A stretch of DNA of 64,000 bases from Apirhabdus apintestini (GTDB lineage Bacteria; Pseudomonadota; Gammaproteobacteria; Enterobacterales; Enterobacteriaceae): positions 186,001 to 250,000 of the forward strand of contig CP138906.1 of assembly GCA_033977085.1 (NCBI GenBank), in the 5' to 3' direction. Positions within the stretch are counted from its first letter, which is position 1; the number at the start of each line of letters is the position of its first letter. Under the pieces are notes generated by a model. The model saw only the letters and a program-made list of their open reading frames with translations, did no database searches and was not told where the DNA came from. Shown one piece after another: positions 32,694 through 43,507 of this stretch. Position numbers and translations under genes: made by a program.

Positions 32694-33470
32694 TGGTCGA
32701 ACTACAACATCAACGGCTGATGGTGCTTGCTGAACAGCCCAGCTGGACAGCCTTATCGGCGCGGCGCCGGCACTGTCGCAACAGGCAGTGGATCAGGAAT
32801 GGAGCTATATGGACTTCCTGGAGCACCTGCTACATGAGGAGAAACTGGCCCGGCATCAGCGTAAACAGGCGATGTACACGCGGATGGCAGCCTTCCCGGC
32901 GGTGAAGACGTTCGAGGAATACGACTTCACCTTCGCCACCGGCGCACCTCAGAAGCAAATCCAGTCGCTGCGTTCCCTGAGCTTCATCGAACGTAACGAA
33001 AACATCGTGTTGCTGGGCCCCTCGGGCGTGGGGAAAACACATCTGGCGATAGCCATGGGCTACGAGGCAGTACGGGCGGGCATCAAGGTTCGCTTCACAA
33101 CAGCAGCGGACCTGCTGTTACAGTTGTCGACTTCCCAGCGTCAGGGGCGTTACAAAACGACACTCAATCGCGGTGTCATGGCCCCCAAACTGCTCATCAT
33201 CGACGAAATAGGCTATCTGCCGTTCAGCCAGGAAGAGGCAAAGCTGTTCTTCCGGTCATTGCCAAACGTTACGAAAAGAGCGCGATGATCCTGACCTCTA
33301 ACCTGCCGTTCGGGCAGTGGGACCAGACGTTCGCGGGTGATGCAGCCCTGACATCGGCAATGCTGGACCGGATCTTACATCACTCACACGTAGTCCAGAT
33401 AAAAGGAGAGAGCTATCGACTGAAGCAGAAACGAAAGGCCGGGGTTATAGCGGAAGCTAATCCTGAGTAA
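32690..33470 (+). pseudogene. istB: IstB of IS100-like copy C, two frameshifts
   Basis: Starts MMVELQHQRLMVLAEQ at 32690. One T is missing near 32736 (shared with copy D), after which the normal frame is found from about 32788. A second base is missing near 33254 (TTCCGGTC, where copy A reads TTCCAGGTC). Walker motifs remain. The first change is shared by two copies, so it is inherited rather than a read error. Confidence 0.85.
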
Positions 33471-33667
33471 GCAAGGTGGATCAATATTAGACCGTTGGTG
33501 GTGACGGTAAGTGGATCACTTTTTACCCGTTGTTGACAGTCACAGAGCCAGCCTGCGCAGAAACAGTACGCGACAGATTCGTTCTGAGACCTTCTTAACC
33601 CTTCCTGATGGAAACACACTTTCCGTCAGGAAGGTGTGTTCCTGACTTAATGTAAAAGGAACAATAA

Positions 33668-33886
33668 ATGTTAACTTCATCCTCATCTTCTACTGGATTA
33701 CTGGCAGCCAGATTTGCCGGGTTATCCTTACCGTTACAGGTCCTTCGCAGCGGTGCCGGGTATTACATCGGTACGCAAAATGAAGAAGGACCGGTATCCC
33801 GTGAATCCGTGGAGTATTTTGCCACTCACTCTCAGGCTGAACGTGCGCTCGAACAGGGCACATGGTCACAGCGTGAACAGGCTTAA
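33668..33886 (+). CDS. Small ICE protein, 72 aa, upstream of ssb
   Basis: MLTSSSSSTGLLAARFAGLSLPLQVLRSGAGYYIGTQNEEGPVSRES, split over 33668-33810, is followed by an ERALEQGTWSQREQA tail. It ends 12 bases before ssb with its own GGAACAATAA leader. Proteins of this size and type accompany ssb in SPI-7-like elements. I know no function. Confidence 0.65.
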   Translation: MLTSSSSSTGLLAARFAGLSLPLQVLRSGAGYYIGTQNEEGPVSRESVEYFATHSQAERALEQGTWSQREQA

Positions 33887-33898
33887 GGAGAGATACTC

Positions 33899-34434
33899 AT
33901 GGCTTCTAAAGGTGTAAACAAAGTTATTCTGGTGGGAAATCTGGGGCAGGATCCTGAGGTGCGTTATATGCCAAATGGCGGCGCCGTGGCAAACCTCAGT
34001 CTGGCAACCTCAGATACCTGGACAGATAAGCAGACCGGTGACAAAAAGAGCGCACCGAATGGCACAGGGTGGTTCTTTACGGCAAACTGGCTGAAATTGC
34101 CAGCGAGTATCTGCGTAAGGGCTCCCGGGTATACATCGAAGGTGCACTGCGCACCCGTAAATGGACGGATCAGTCTGGCGTGGAAAAGTACACCACAGAA
34201 GTGGTGGTCAGCCAGTCAGGCACGATGCAGATGCTGGGCGGACGGAGTAACGCGGGAAATGGCCAGCAACAGGGAGGCTGGGGGCAACCTCAGCAACCTG
34301 CCGCGCCTTCCCACAGCGGGACGCCACCTCAACAGCATCCGGCCAGTGAGCCGCCAATGGACTTTGACGATGACATCCCCTTTGCGCCGTTCGGGCACAG
34401 TGTGTCAAGACATGCACTGTATGCCCTGTCCTGA
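33899..34434 (+). CDS. ssb: Single-stranded DNA-binding protein of ICE (one frameshift)
   Basis: MASKGVNKVILVGNLGQDPEVRYMPNGGAVANLSLATSDTW is the SSB OB-fold. Five A at 34043-34047 shift the frame. With six it reads DKKERTEWHRVVLYGKLAEIASEYLRKGS, the normal SSB sequence. A Gln/Gly/Pro-rich linker follows, then the acidic DFDDDIPF motif, here not at the very end but followed by about 16 residues. About 178 residues. It protects single strands during ICE replication or transfer. A hairpin at 34449-34473 lies downstream. Confidence 0.92.
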
Positions 34435-34448
34435 GGATTGTCGCTAAG

Positions 34449-34473
34449 TAATGCCTTCCGGTGGAAGGCATTA
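34449..34473 (+). promoter_or_regulatory. Hairpin between ssb and rpn
   Basis: TAATGCCTTCC (34449-34459), GGT, GGAAGGCATTA (34463-34473): a perfect 11-bp stem without a T run. It may attenuate or stabilise the transcript between ssb and the Rpn gene. Confidence 0.5.
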
Positions 34474-34499
34474 TGTTCTGAACATGAGAAGGATACGGA

Positions 34500-35460
34500 A
34501 TGGATAACGAAAAGGGCCATAACCGGCCCGGGCACGATGGCCTGTTTAAGCTTTTTCTGCGTGAGCCCGACACGGCGAGGGATTTCCTGGCAGTGCATCT
34601 TCCCGCAGATATTCGCGCGCAGGTTCGTCTCGATACGCTGAAGCTTGAACCGGGGAGTTTTGTGGATCAGAAGCTTCGTGAACTGCACTCGGATGTCCTG
34701 TATTCGGTGGAGACCGCAGAAGGTCACGCCGGGTACATATACTGTCTTGTGGAACACCAGTCGACCGCAGACCGTATGATGGCCTGGCGGATGATGCGTT
34801 ACTCGATGGCGGTAATGGATGCCCACCTGAAAAAGGGCAACGACACGCTGCCGGTGGTGGTGCCGTTGCTGTTTTATCAGGGAACGGTGCGGCCTTATCC
34901 CTACAGTACCGACTGGATGGATTGTTTCGATGTACCGGCGCTGGCGCGGGAGGTTTACTCCCGACCGTGGCCCTGGTGGATGTCAGCGTCATGGAGGACA
35001 GCGATCTGCAGTCTCACCGACGCATGGCATTACTGGGCTGGTTCAGCGGGATATCCGACACCGCGATGCCGCATCACTGTTGCGAGACGTGGTACAGCCG
35101 ATCCGGCTGGCCGGTAACACCCGTGAGCAGGTAGAAGCCGTCCTGTGTTATATTATCTACAATGGCATGACAAGCGAGAGTATCACGCCGTTTTTATACG
35201 AACTGGCCGGTGAGATCCCGGAGTATAAGGAGTTGATCATGGGCACAATTGCACAGCAACTGAAAGAAGAGGGTATCCAGTTGGGTCTCCAGCAAGGTAT
35301 CCAGCAAGGTATCGAGCAAGGTATCGAACAGGAGCGACTGGCGGCACAGCAGAAGTTACTGGAGACCGCCTATGCCCTGCTTGACAATGGCGTCAGCCTT
35401 GACGTGGTTATCAAATCCACGGGCTTAAGCCGCGAGACGCTGGAACAACCGCGTCATTAA
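34500..35460 (+). CDS. Rpn-family (YhgA-like) PD-(D/E)xK nuclease (frameshifts)
   Basis: ATG at 34500 behind GAAGGA. The start GHDGLFKLFLREPDTARDFLAVHLP, then LHSDVLYSV and YIYCLVEHQSTADRMMAWRMMRY are the Rpn/transposase-31 signature. D in HSDVLY and E-x-Q in VEHQS are the likely catalytic residues. One-base shifts lie near 34970 and 35035. The corrected C-terminal half ends in a Gln-rich coiled coil with repeated GIQQGIEQ units encoded by near-identical 12-15-bp DNA repeats (35277-35330). About 320 residues. RpnA-type proteins are DNA endonucleases promoting RecA-independent recombination. It is accessory cargo in the ICE. Confidence 0.85.
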
Positions 35461-35507
35461 CATCACGGGTTCGCGACCCGATATTGAGTTAATCCATGTA
35501 TGCAGAG

Positions 35508-35534
35508 CGCCGACAGCAATGTCGGCGTTTTTTT
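35508..35534 (+). terminator. Intrinsic terminator after rpn gene
   Basis: CGCCGACA (35508-35515), loop GCAA, TGTCGGCG (35520-35527), then seven T. A textbook terminator 50 bases after the rpn stop. Confidence 0.92.
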
Positions 35535-35709
35535 GCAAAAATAATTGTCTGTTGAGTATCGATGAAAATATCCACAGGATGATATCTGGTGGGGAGATGC
35601 GAATCGTTATTGCTCCCGGACAGTATTCACATATTCATGAGTATTATTTCAATACTGTCCCGTACCCCTTCCCACGAAAAACCTTATTCTTCCAGGGAGA
35701 ACGACTATC

Positions 35710-36255
35710 ATGTTTTATCTCAGAGAAGGCGATATTACCCGTTTCAGCGGGGATGTGATCGTGAATGCCGCCAGCCCTTGCCTTCATCACGGTAGTGGTG
35801 TCTGTGGTGCCATCCACAACGCCGCCGGTCCGGACCTTCTGGTTGCATGCAGAAACCACATCCGGGCTTATGGTAAACCCCGGGTGGGAACAGTGGTTCT
35901 CACCTCTCCGGGAAGACTGCTCTGTCGCGGTGTTATTCATGCCGTGGGCTCCCGCTGGCTGTCTGGGTTGTGGGCCGGGCGTTCTGATGATTTACTCGCG
36001 CAGGTGTATCTTCGGGCGCTGAGACTCGCGCGGGACAATGGTTTCAGCAGTATTGCTTTTCCCTGCATCAGTACCGGTCATTATTTTTATCCGCATGACA
36101 GGGCCGCCAGAATAGCGTTGAGCACCATCATCACATTTCTGACGAACATCGCGCCGGACCTGGACGTGTACTGCTTCTGCTTTGACAGACGGGACACTCT
36201 TATTTACCGGCGCATTCTGGAAGAACATTACCCTCACTTTTTAACGGATGACTGA
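35710..36255 (+). CDS. Macro-domain protein
   Basis: A 181-residue single-domain protein, intact. YLREGDITRFSGDVIVNAASPCLHHGSGVCGAIHNAAGPDLL (35713-35840) is the classical ADP-ribose-binding loop (GDIT, VNAAS, GVxGAIH). GFSSIAFPCISTGHYFYP is the second loop. Macro domains bind or hydrolyse ADP-ribose, O-acetyl-ADP-ribose or protein-linked ADP-ribose. It stands alone between the rpn terminator and the pil operon, preceded by GGGAGAACGACT, and looks like cargo. Host regulation or anti-defence functions are possible but unproven. Confidence 0.9.
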   Translation: MFYLREGDITRFSGDVIVNAASPCLHHGSGVCGAIHNAAGPDLLVACRNHIRAYGKPRVGTVVLTSPGRLLCRGVIHAVGSRWLSGLWAGRSDDLLAQVYLRALRLARDNGFSSIAFPCISTGHYFYPHDRAARIALSTIITFLTNIAPDLDVYCFCFDRRDTLIYRRILEEHYPHFLTDD

Positions 36256-36381
36256 CCCTGAGTCAGTCAGAGTGCGCCGGGTGTCGCCATTTTTTTCATT
36301 TTTGTAAAAAGAGTTGTTTATTGAGCACTAACCCAAATCCCCGCACGATTGCCGTAATTATGGTCATCCACGGGATTTTTC

Positions 36382-37607
36382 ATGAACACACAAGCGCTTT
36401 TCTGCCTGAGCCTGCCGCTGGTGATTGCCGGGTGTGCGCAGCAGACCTCCACCTTAACCGCCCGCGACAGCGCGTTTGCACAAAGCCAGCGACCGCCCGC
36501 CTTCTCTGATATCTACCAGCGCTCGCCGGAGGTCACCCGTAGTGGTCGCTACACGCTGGTGAGCGTTAAAAGCGCGGATGCACAGCGGGAACCCCTGAAC
36601 CAACTGATCGATATCACGATGCCCGGGCAACTGGTTAACTCGGTCGGCGACGGGTTTCGTTATCTGTTATTTCAGTCCGGCTATTCGCTGTGCGGTCGCT
36701 ATGGCGCCGACTTTGCCGAGCTCTTGAAGCGGCCGTTGCCGGCCGTTCAGCGTAAAATTGGCCCGATGCGCCTGAGTGAAGCCCTTCAGGTTGTTGCGGG
36801 ACCGGCCTGGCGTATGTCCGTGGATGAAGTGAATCGTGAAGTCTGTTTCGTGCTGCGCGATGCCTATCTGGCACAGGCAAAAACAACGGCATCTGCAACA
36901 CCGACATTAAAGTCTTCTGATACTGCCGGTGTGTACGTCTCTCCTGAAACCTCCCGCAATCCTTACACCGGCGTTCTGCCGGGCAAGAATGCTGTGCCTG
37001 TGGTGGCCGGCCAGTTACTGACATCAAAAAAGACACCGCACAGAAACCGGTCAGCCAGTCCCTGCCGGTACCCGCACTGCAGCCACCTGCCACTTCCGTG
37101 AAATCAGTCGGGGCGCCTGTGTCTGCGACAGCCCCTGCTCCACGTAATCCTTTCACGGGTGAAAACCTGACAGGTACCACGATGCCGGTGACGGCATCGC
37201 CATCTCCTGTGGGGGAAACCTGATGTCAGCACGCCGGCGCCTTCCACCGCCACACCGGTTAAACCGGCCACCGCGACGGCAGCCGTGGCAAAACCGTTAA
37301 CAGGCACGCCGGTGACGGTGGTGGCCAGTGGTCCTGAATGGAAGGCGGTTGCCGGCAGCACGCTCAAAGAGTCACTGACTGAATGGGCAGGTAAAGCTGA
37401 CTGTTCGAGTGGGGGCACTGGGTGGTTATCTGGCAGACCAGCACCGACTACCGCATCGATGCACCGCTGGTATTCAAAGGCAATTTTGAATCGGCACTGG
37501 TTCAGGTGTTTGACCTGTACAAAAAAGCCGACAAGCCGCTGTTTGCTGAGGCCTCCCGCCTGCAGTGCCTGGTCTCGGTGACGGATAAACCGGCGGACAG
37601 GTCGTAA
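36382..37607 (+). CDS. pilL: PilL, type IVB pilus lipoprotein (frameshifts)
   Basis: The N-terminus MNTQALFCLSLPLVIAGCAQQ is a lipoprotein signal with lipobox IAGC. The conserved PilL domain contains SVGDGFRYLLFQSGYSLC and PLPAVQRKIGPMRLSEALQVVAGPAWRM. A Pro/Thr/Ala-rich linker follows, with frameshifts at A6 (37026-37031), near 37215 and at G5 (37411-37415). The C-terminal TcpQ-like part is WKAVAGSTLKESLTEWAGKA and, corrected, HWVVIWQTSTDYRIDAPLVFKG. It ends three bases before pilM. First gene of the conjugative thin-pilus operon. The lipoprotein probably helps the PilN secretin. Confidence 0.85.
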
Positions 37608-37609
37608 TC

Positions 37610-38048
37610 ATGGGCTGGCTTATTGTCGCCTTCGGCACGGTATTTCTGCTCATCGTCGGACATATCCAGACCAGTCAACGGGTCGAGGTCGTGAAAATGC
37701 AGCAGTCGGGGAGCAGTCACCTGCTGGCCCGACAGCTGTTAGTCGCTGGCCGCGGGCATTAACGACTGGCGCTACCGGCATACCCTGACGAACGGCACGG
37801 TCGCTTTGTCAGCACTGGCCCTGCCGGTGACGCCCGACAGCCGTATCCGGCATGTCATCGTGGCCAACCGGTTGTGGGTCTGGATGCCTGAAATTCCGGG
37901 TCTGGTGGATGCACTGCGTGAACAGTCTGGTGGCTCGGCCTTAATTGGCACAGTGACGCAGGGACAACTGGTCTGGTTATCCGGAGTGAGCGCAGGGTTG
38001 CCTTTACCGGCAGGTATTCAGAACGGGGATGTGGTGTACCTCAATTAG
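37610..38048 (+). CDS. pilM: PilM (one frameshift)
   Basis: Short inner-membrane protein: MGWLIVAFGTVFLLIVGHIQ is a membrane anchor, followed by RQLLV. A one-base shift near 37740 leads into INDWRYRHTLTNGTVALSALALPVTPDSRIRHVIVANRLWVWMPEI and the end at 38048. About 145 residues, matching PilM of R64 and SPI-7. It lies between pilL and pilN and is needed for thin-pilus assembly in R64. The exact role is unclear. Confidence 0.8.
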
Positions 38049-38059
38049 GAAAATCGTTA

Positions 38060-39741
38060 ATGACAAGAAAACGTTACAACGTCAGGCTCCGTCTTGCAGC
38101 CACGGCCGTCGCTGCCGTACTTTCACTGTCAGCCTGTACTTTTCAGGAGATGGACAGGATGTCGCGCAAGACGCAGGCCAGCGGTGATATTGCGCGCGGG
38201 CATGTCAGCGAACAGATGCACTCTTCACAGGGCGCACTGGTCTGGACGGAAAAGCCCTGGGTCAATCTTAAACCCGTCCCGACAGTGTCACGGGATACAC
38301 CTCTGGAAAACTTTCCGGACTGCCAGATAACGCTGGCGCGGGACGGGCTGACGCTGCCGGAAATCGGGGAGCGTATTACGGCACTTTGCGGCGTCAGGGT
38401 GATTTTTTCACCCGATGCACTGGCTGTCGGACAGTCATCCGGTACCACGCGGGCATTGAATGGCCCGCTGCCGACACCGGATAACAATGGACGGATCCCA
38501 CTGGATCAACTGGGCGGTGCTGTTGATACGGCTGGCGTGACCGCCACGCCTCTGGTACTGAGTGGTCTGCGCTGGCAGGGCAAACTGTCCGGCCTGCTGG
38601 ACATGATTGCGGCCAGAACCGGCCTCACGCCGCGTATGGATAACGGCGCTATCCTGTTTTCACTGCTGGAAACCCGGACGTTCCAGTTCACTTTCCTCAA
38701 TACCAATATCACCAGTAATGCGAGTGTGACCTCGGGTTCAACAAGCAGTATGGGAACCAGCGGTGGCACGACAAACAGTTCGGTTTCGGGGGATTCCAGC
38801 TCTTCCCAGCAGACGACGGTCGACCAGAGTCGTAATGTCTATGACGACATGAAAAAGACGCTGGAAACCATGCTGACCCCGCAAAAGGGGCGTTTCTGGC
38901 TGTCGGCCAGTACCGGCACGCTGACAGTGACGGATACCCCCTCCGTGCTCAACAGTATCGCGGCGTATGTTGAGCAGCAGAACCGTCAGATGAACCGCCA
39001 GGTCAGGCTCAACGTTCAGGTGTTGAGTGTCAGCACCTCCCGTAAAGAGCAACTGGGTCTGGACTGGAACATTGTTTACAAATCCCTGCGTTCAGCCGGC
39101 GCCTCTCTCAATAATGTCAGCGGCGATATTGCCAACGCCACCTCGGCGTCGGTGTCTATTCTGGACACCGCGACCGGCAACGCGGCGAAATTTGCCGGCT
39201 CCAGCCTGCTGATTAAAGCGCTGTCAGAGCAGGGGATGTGAGTGTGGTCACCTCTCAGGGCAGCGTGACCACGAACCTGACGCCGGTGCCTATCCAGATG
39301 GCCGACCAGACGGTGTATGTGGCGCAGAGCCGACCACCACGACCACCGATGTGGGCGCGACCACCTCACTGACGCCGGGAATGATGACCACCGGCTTCAA
39401 CATGACGTTGTTGCCGCTGATTCAGGATGACGGTGATGTACAGCCGCAGGTGGCGTTCAACCTGTCTGATCCACCGACTATTCGTAACTTCACCTCCAAA
39501 GACGGCAACTCGTACATCGAGATGCCGTACACCAAACTGCGCTCGCTCAGCCAGAAAACGAACCTGCGTGCCGGACAGGCGCTGGTGCTGACCGGGTTTG
39601 ACCAGAGTAATACCCGGATGACCAAAAATGGCACCTTTACGCCAGGCAACTTCCTGCTGGGCGGGGGCCGGGACGGCGATGACTCGCGCAGTACGCTGGT
39701 CATTATTATCACCCCGGAGCTCGATGGGGAACGGGGGCTGA
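38060..39741 (+). CDS. pilN: PilN, outer-membrane secretin of type IVB pilus (frameshifts)
   Basis: Lipoprotein signal ending LSLSACTF (Cys at about residue 25). Secretin N-domain and a Ser/Thr/Gly-rich stretch (TSGSTSSMGTSGGTTNSSVS, about 38735-38790) follow. Then come the secretin core MNRQVRLNVQVLSVSTSRKEQLGLDWN and, after shifts near 39238 and 39330, GMMTTGFNMTLLPLIQDDGDVQPQVAFNLSDPP, LVLTGFDQ and STLVIIITPELDG. PilN forms the pore through which the thin pilus passes. About 560 residues. The exact stop is uncertain and probably overlaps the pilO start. Confidence 0.9.
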
Positions 39742-39742
39742 T

Positions 39743-41020
39743 ATGGCGGAGATCCCATTATCCGGGAAGTCCCGTACGCAGGTTCTGCGCTGGCAGCGGC
39801 AGTGCTGGGTCGTGGGACTTCGCTGGGAAGAAAAACAAAAGTCGGTACGCCGTCCCCTCGTGCAACGTCGCGGTGTGCTGAACGTGATGCTGACGGTGAA
39901 GCAGGGTAAGAGCCGGCTGACCGCGCAGGGGCAAATTGAGGCGGGTTCGCGTCACCAGAAGCTGTATTCCTGGCGGCGCTGTTCAGTCAGCAGTGTACGC
40001 CCAATGGCTATGGGGTGTACCAGCTCGACGACGGCAGGCAGGTCTTTCTGGCCACGGTGAAGGGGATGCCATCGCCTATGGCGGACGTGACCGGTACGCC
40101 AGAGCAAATTATCCGGGCACAGGAATTATTTCTGTCCTTCAATCCCGCTCCCGAGGACGGATGGACAATACCGTCATATCCGGAGGGGCCTCTGTCATGG
40201 GAGACGCTGGTCGGCCAGGTCTCTTCGGCGCAGCCCGGTTTGCCCGCGTGTCAGGCGTGTCAAATCCTGTGCGGAAATACGGGGCGGGCGTGCTGTCACT
40301 GGCTGCTCTGCTGGGCGGAGTGGTCTGGTGGAACAGGTTACCTGAACCGCCGGCCGCGCCTGTCGTGCCGGCGTTACCGGCACCTGTGCAGGACGTATTT
40401 AAAAAGCCCCTGAGCCTGTTTACCTTCCCCATCCCCTGGGCAGATATGCCTGTGGCCACAGACTTTTAAACCGCTGTCAACGCTGGCGGTTCAGGGTGCC
40501 CGTGAGTCTAGACCGGTGGCGTCTTGAACGTGTTCGTTGCAGCGCTGAGGGGCTGGAAACCATGTACCAGCGACAGCCCGGTGGGACGGCGTCGCGCTTT
40601 GCACAGCGGGTGAAGCAGGTTTTTAACCGTACACCGGTATTCAATCTGGTGTCAGGCGGAAACGAAGGTGTGGTGTTTATTCCCTGGGCGAAATTCACAC
40701 TGCAGGATGAGGCCGCGCCGGATGCAGGAACACAACTGATGCAGGCGGTGTCGTGGTTTCAGTCACGTCAGGTCAGTTTTTCGCTTTCCGAAGTGAAAAC
40801 TCCGCCTGTCATGCCGGGTAATGATGCCGGCGCTGATGGGGCACAGCCGATACAGGACTGGCATGAATACACCTTCAGTATCACGGATAAACACATGCCG
40901 GAGTGGATTTTACAGGGACTGGCTATGCAGGGCGTACGCCTGAGTTCTGTGGCTTACACCCTGAGTCCTCAGGGACAGTTTACTTATCAGATTGAGGGGC
41001 ATCTTTATGCCAAAGAATAG
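39743..41020 (+). CDS. pilO: PilO (several frameshifts)
   Basis: Starts MAEIPLSGKSRTQVLRWQRQ. Pieces in three frames cover GVYQLDDGRQVFLATVKGMPSPMADVTG, a membrane segment YGAGVLSLAALLGGVVWW (about 40270-40325), and after one T added at 40464-40467 ATDFLNRCQRWRFRVPVSLDRWRLERVRCSAEGLE to HLYAKE at 41020. About 425 residues, as for R64 and SPI-7 PilO. PilO is an inner-membrane protein of the assembly platform with a large periplasmic domain. It overlaps pilP by 14 bases. Confidence 0.85.
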
Positions 41021-41600
41021 TGTTTTCATCTGTGGCGTTGTCCTGATGACGCTCAGCACCGGTGCGTTCGCGCAGCCCACGCCGGCGATCACTCCGTCCG
41101 CAGAGGTTGCTCCTGCAGCGTCTGGCCGTGAACCTGCGGCAGCTGCCGTGCCGTCGACGTCGACCACAGACACCTCAGATATTGTCCCGATTAACCCCGG
41201 TGATGGTCTGACGGGCGGGCAACTGGAAGTGCTGCAGGGTAAAACCCTGCTTCTGGAGGCGAAGGTTCAGGCGGCCCGGCTGCAAAAAGAACTGACTTCT
41301 GCTCTGACGCCGGCGGAGGTGGGCAACGTCCCTGCGACCGGTCCGTTTGCTGTGGGCATGCCTGCTGATATGGGGGCAACGCCCGTTCAGGCTGCTCCGG
41401 CTCCTGAACGGGTGCCGGGGCGGATCACTGTTCTGGAGGTGAGTGGCCGTGGAAACGCGCTGCAGGCCACGCTGTCATTTCCGGATGGCCGGCAAAGTCA
41501 GGTACAGACGGGCAGTGTGGTGCCGGGGACGTCGCTGAAGGTGAAGGCGATAACACTGTCATCGGTCACGCTCAGCGACGGTCAGCAACTGACGTTTTAG
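41007..41600 (+). CDS. pilP: PilP, type IVB pilus protein
   Basis: Intact. ATG at 41007 gives a clean signal peptide MPKNSVFICGVVLMTLSTGAFAQP, which an upstream start at 40992 would only extend. An Ala/Pro-rich segment follows, then GLTGGQLEVLQGKTLLLEAKVQAARLQKEL (coiled coil) and a C-terminal domain VPGRITVLEVSGRGNALQATLSFPDGRQ. It is periplasmic and probably links the PilO platform to the PilN secretin. Length of about 197 residues fits the family. Confidence 0.88.
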   Translation: MPKNSVFICGVVLMTLSTGAFAQPTPAITPSAEVAPAASGREPAAAAVPSTSTTDTSDIVPINPGDGLTGGQLEVLQGKTLLLEAKVQAARLQKELTSALTPAEVGNVPATGPFAVGMPADMGATPVQAAPAPERVPGRITVLEVSGRGNALQATLSFPDGRQSQVQTGSVVPGTSLKVKAITLSSVTLSDGQQLTF

Positions 41601-41609
41601 GAGAAGAGT

Positions 41610-41801
41610 ATGTCTGACACCGACCTGTTGTATTCCGGTCCTGGCACAGTGACATCAGAGAACCCTGTACTCACGCCGCATGACCTTCAGATATTGCAGG
41701 GGATGCTCCAGCCAGCATCAGAAGGATTGCTGATTTTATCCCGTCTGGCGCCGGTAAGGCCCAAAGCGCCAGAGGGTATTTCAGGGGAATCACATGTCTG
41801 A
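41610..41801 (+). CDS. Small ORF between pilP and pilQ, 63 aa
   Basis: Starts behind GGAGAAGAGT with good spacing (MSDTDLLYSGPGTVTSEN). Its end overlaps the start of pilQ by eight bases, which suggests translational coupling. No family recognised. It could be a genuine small pil-operon protein. Confidence 0.5.
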   Translation: MSDTDLLYSGPGTVTSENPVLTPHDLQILQGMLQPASEGLLILSRLAPVRPKAPEGISGESHV

Positions 41802-43507
41802 ACATAACGATGCGGTTCTGCTTTACCACAATCCGGAGACCACGGCTCACGAGCTCGCTGGTTGACAGTCAGCGGCGTACCGATGTGGCGGTGCAGCAGA
41901 GGGTGATGTCCCTGATGGAGGAAAACCCCGGCGTCACCATGAGGCTGGTCACCCGTTCAGAGCTGCTCAGGTGCAGTGAAATGGCTCGCCAGCTCGTCAG
42001 AGCAGGGTGAGAAGGGACTGCGTCTGGAGGATATCAAAAAGAGGTCAGCAGCCGTCAGGGCGATATTCTGAACTACTTTATGGTCGCGAAAGAAATCGGG
42101 GCGTCTGATATCCACGGTACCACCCTTCCGGGGCTGACCCGCATTGAGATGCGGGTTCATGGCGAGCTGGAGACTATCTCGGAGCTGGCCGAAGAGGACG
42201 GAAACGCACAGGCGGCCACCATCATCCTTTCCATGTGTGATGTGACCGAACCCCAGTTCTACGCCGGTCGAAAACAGGATGGCCGCGTGGCTGCTAAGTT
42301 TCTGCGAAAGGTGGGGTTATTTGGCGCCCGTTACAGCCACACGCCGACAGCAGATGGCCTTCACTTTGTGATGCGCGTTATTCCGGATGACGGTGATGTG
42401 GTACCCACGCTTGAAAAACTCGGTTTTCTGCCGGAACAAATCCGTCTGATAAAGCGCATCCTGCGCCTGCCGGAAGGACTGATTATTTTGTCCGGCCCGA
42501 CCGGGGCCGGTAAATCCACCACCCTGCGTGCCTGCAGTGATCTGTATCTGGAGCGTACCCGTTATAAAAAACGTCTGCTGACGGTGGAAGATCCGCCAGA
42601 GGGGCGCATCAGGGGGCGATACAGACCCCGATACTTTGCGACAAGGCCGATGAGGCCGAAGTCCGGCGAGCCTGGAACGTGCGCTGTCGTCGGCGTTACG
42701 TCTTGATCCCGACGCCATTTTGCCCGGTGAACTGCGTGATTTGATATCGATACTGGCGGGTATTTTTGCCGCCCAGACGGGGCATCTGGTGTTGACTACG
42801 CTGCATGCCAACTCGGCCTTCTCTATCCCCGAGCGCATGATAACCATGGGCGCGAATGCCGGACTGGTTGCCGACGCGCAACTGCTTATCGGACTCATCA
42901 GCCAGCGCCTGGTTCAGGTGTTGTGCCCGCACTGCCGTGTTCCATGGTCGGTCAAAAAGACCAGCTCACCCCCGAAGAACGTGAATATCTGGAAAAGTAC
43001 TGCTCAGTGGAGGGGATATGCCGGCCTGAAAATCTTCATTTCAGAAATGAATCGGGATGTCCTGCCTGCCGGAAGGCGGTGGTTATCGGTGGCAAACAGG
43101 TGGCAACCGTAGGCCAGGGCGTGGCCGGGAGAAGTGTGGTGGCGGAGGTGGTACGTCCTGACACTATGCTGTTCCGTCTGCTTATTCAGGAAGGGAAAGA
43201 AGCCGCGAAAGCGTACTGGCTCAGTGAACTGGGAGGAATAACCCGGCGTATTCACCTGCTCCACAAACTGAACGCGGGGCTGGTTGACCCACTGGATGCG
43301 GATTTGATTGTTCCTCTTGATGAGGATGAGGTGACGCTGTCGGTGAGTGACCCTGTTACCTCGTCGTCTGATATTGATACGGCGCTGATTGAGCGCCTTG
43401 CTTTGGTGATTGCAGCCAGCGTCAGAGAAGGGCTGAAACAGGGCGTTGAAGACGCCATTAAAGCCGGCATAACCGCCGGAATGGCTGCGCTGAAGGAGGT
43501 TGCATGA
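41794..43507 (+). CDS. pilQ: PilQ, GspE-type assembly ATPase (frameshifts)
   Basis: Begins MSEHNDAVLLYHNPETTAHELA at 41794. One-base shifts near 41865 and 42010 lead into FMVAKEIGASDIHGTTLPG. The ATPase core has Walker A LSGPTGAGKSTTLRA, the Asp-box VEDPPE and, after a shifted stretch near 42600-42720, DPDAILPGELRD (Walker B) and TTLHANSAFSIPERM (His box). LCPHCRVPW and CPACRK form the zinc-binding motif. It ends AALKEVA at 43507. About 570 residues. It powers assembly of the thin pilus at the cytoplasmic face. It overlaps pilR by four bases. Confidence 0.9.

Noticed and set aside
41610..41801. N-terminus of pilQ
   Set aside because: The ORF is in a different frame and pilQ has its own ATG at 41794 with a typical PilQ beginning. 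I kept it as a separate small ORF with low confidence.
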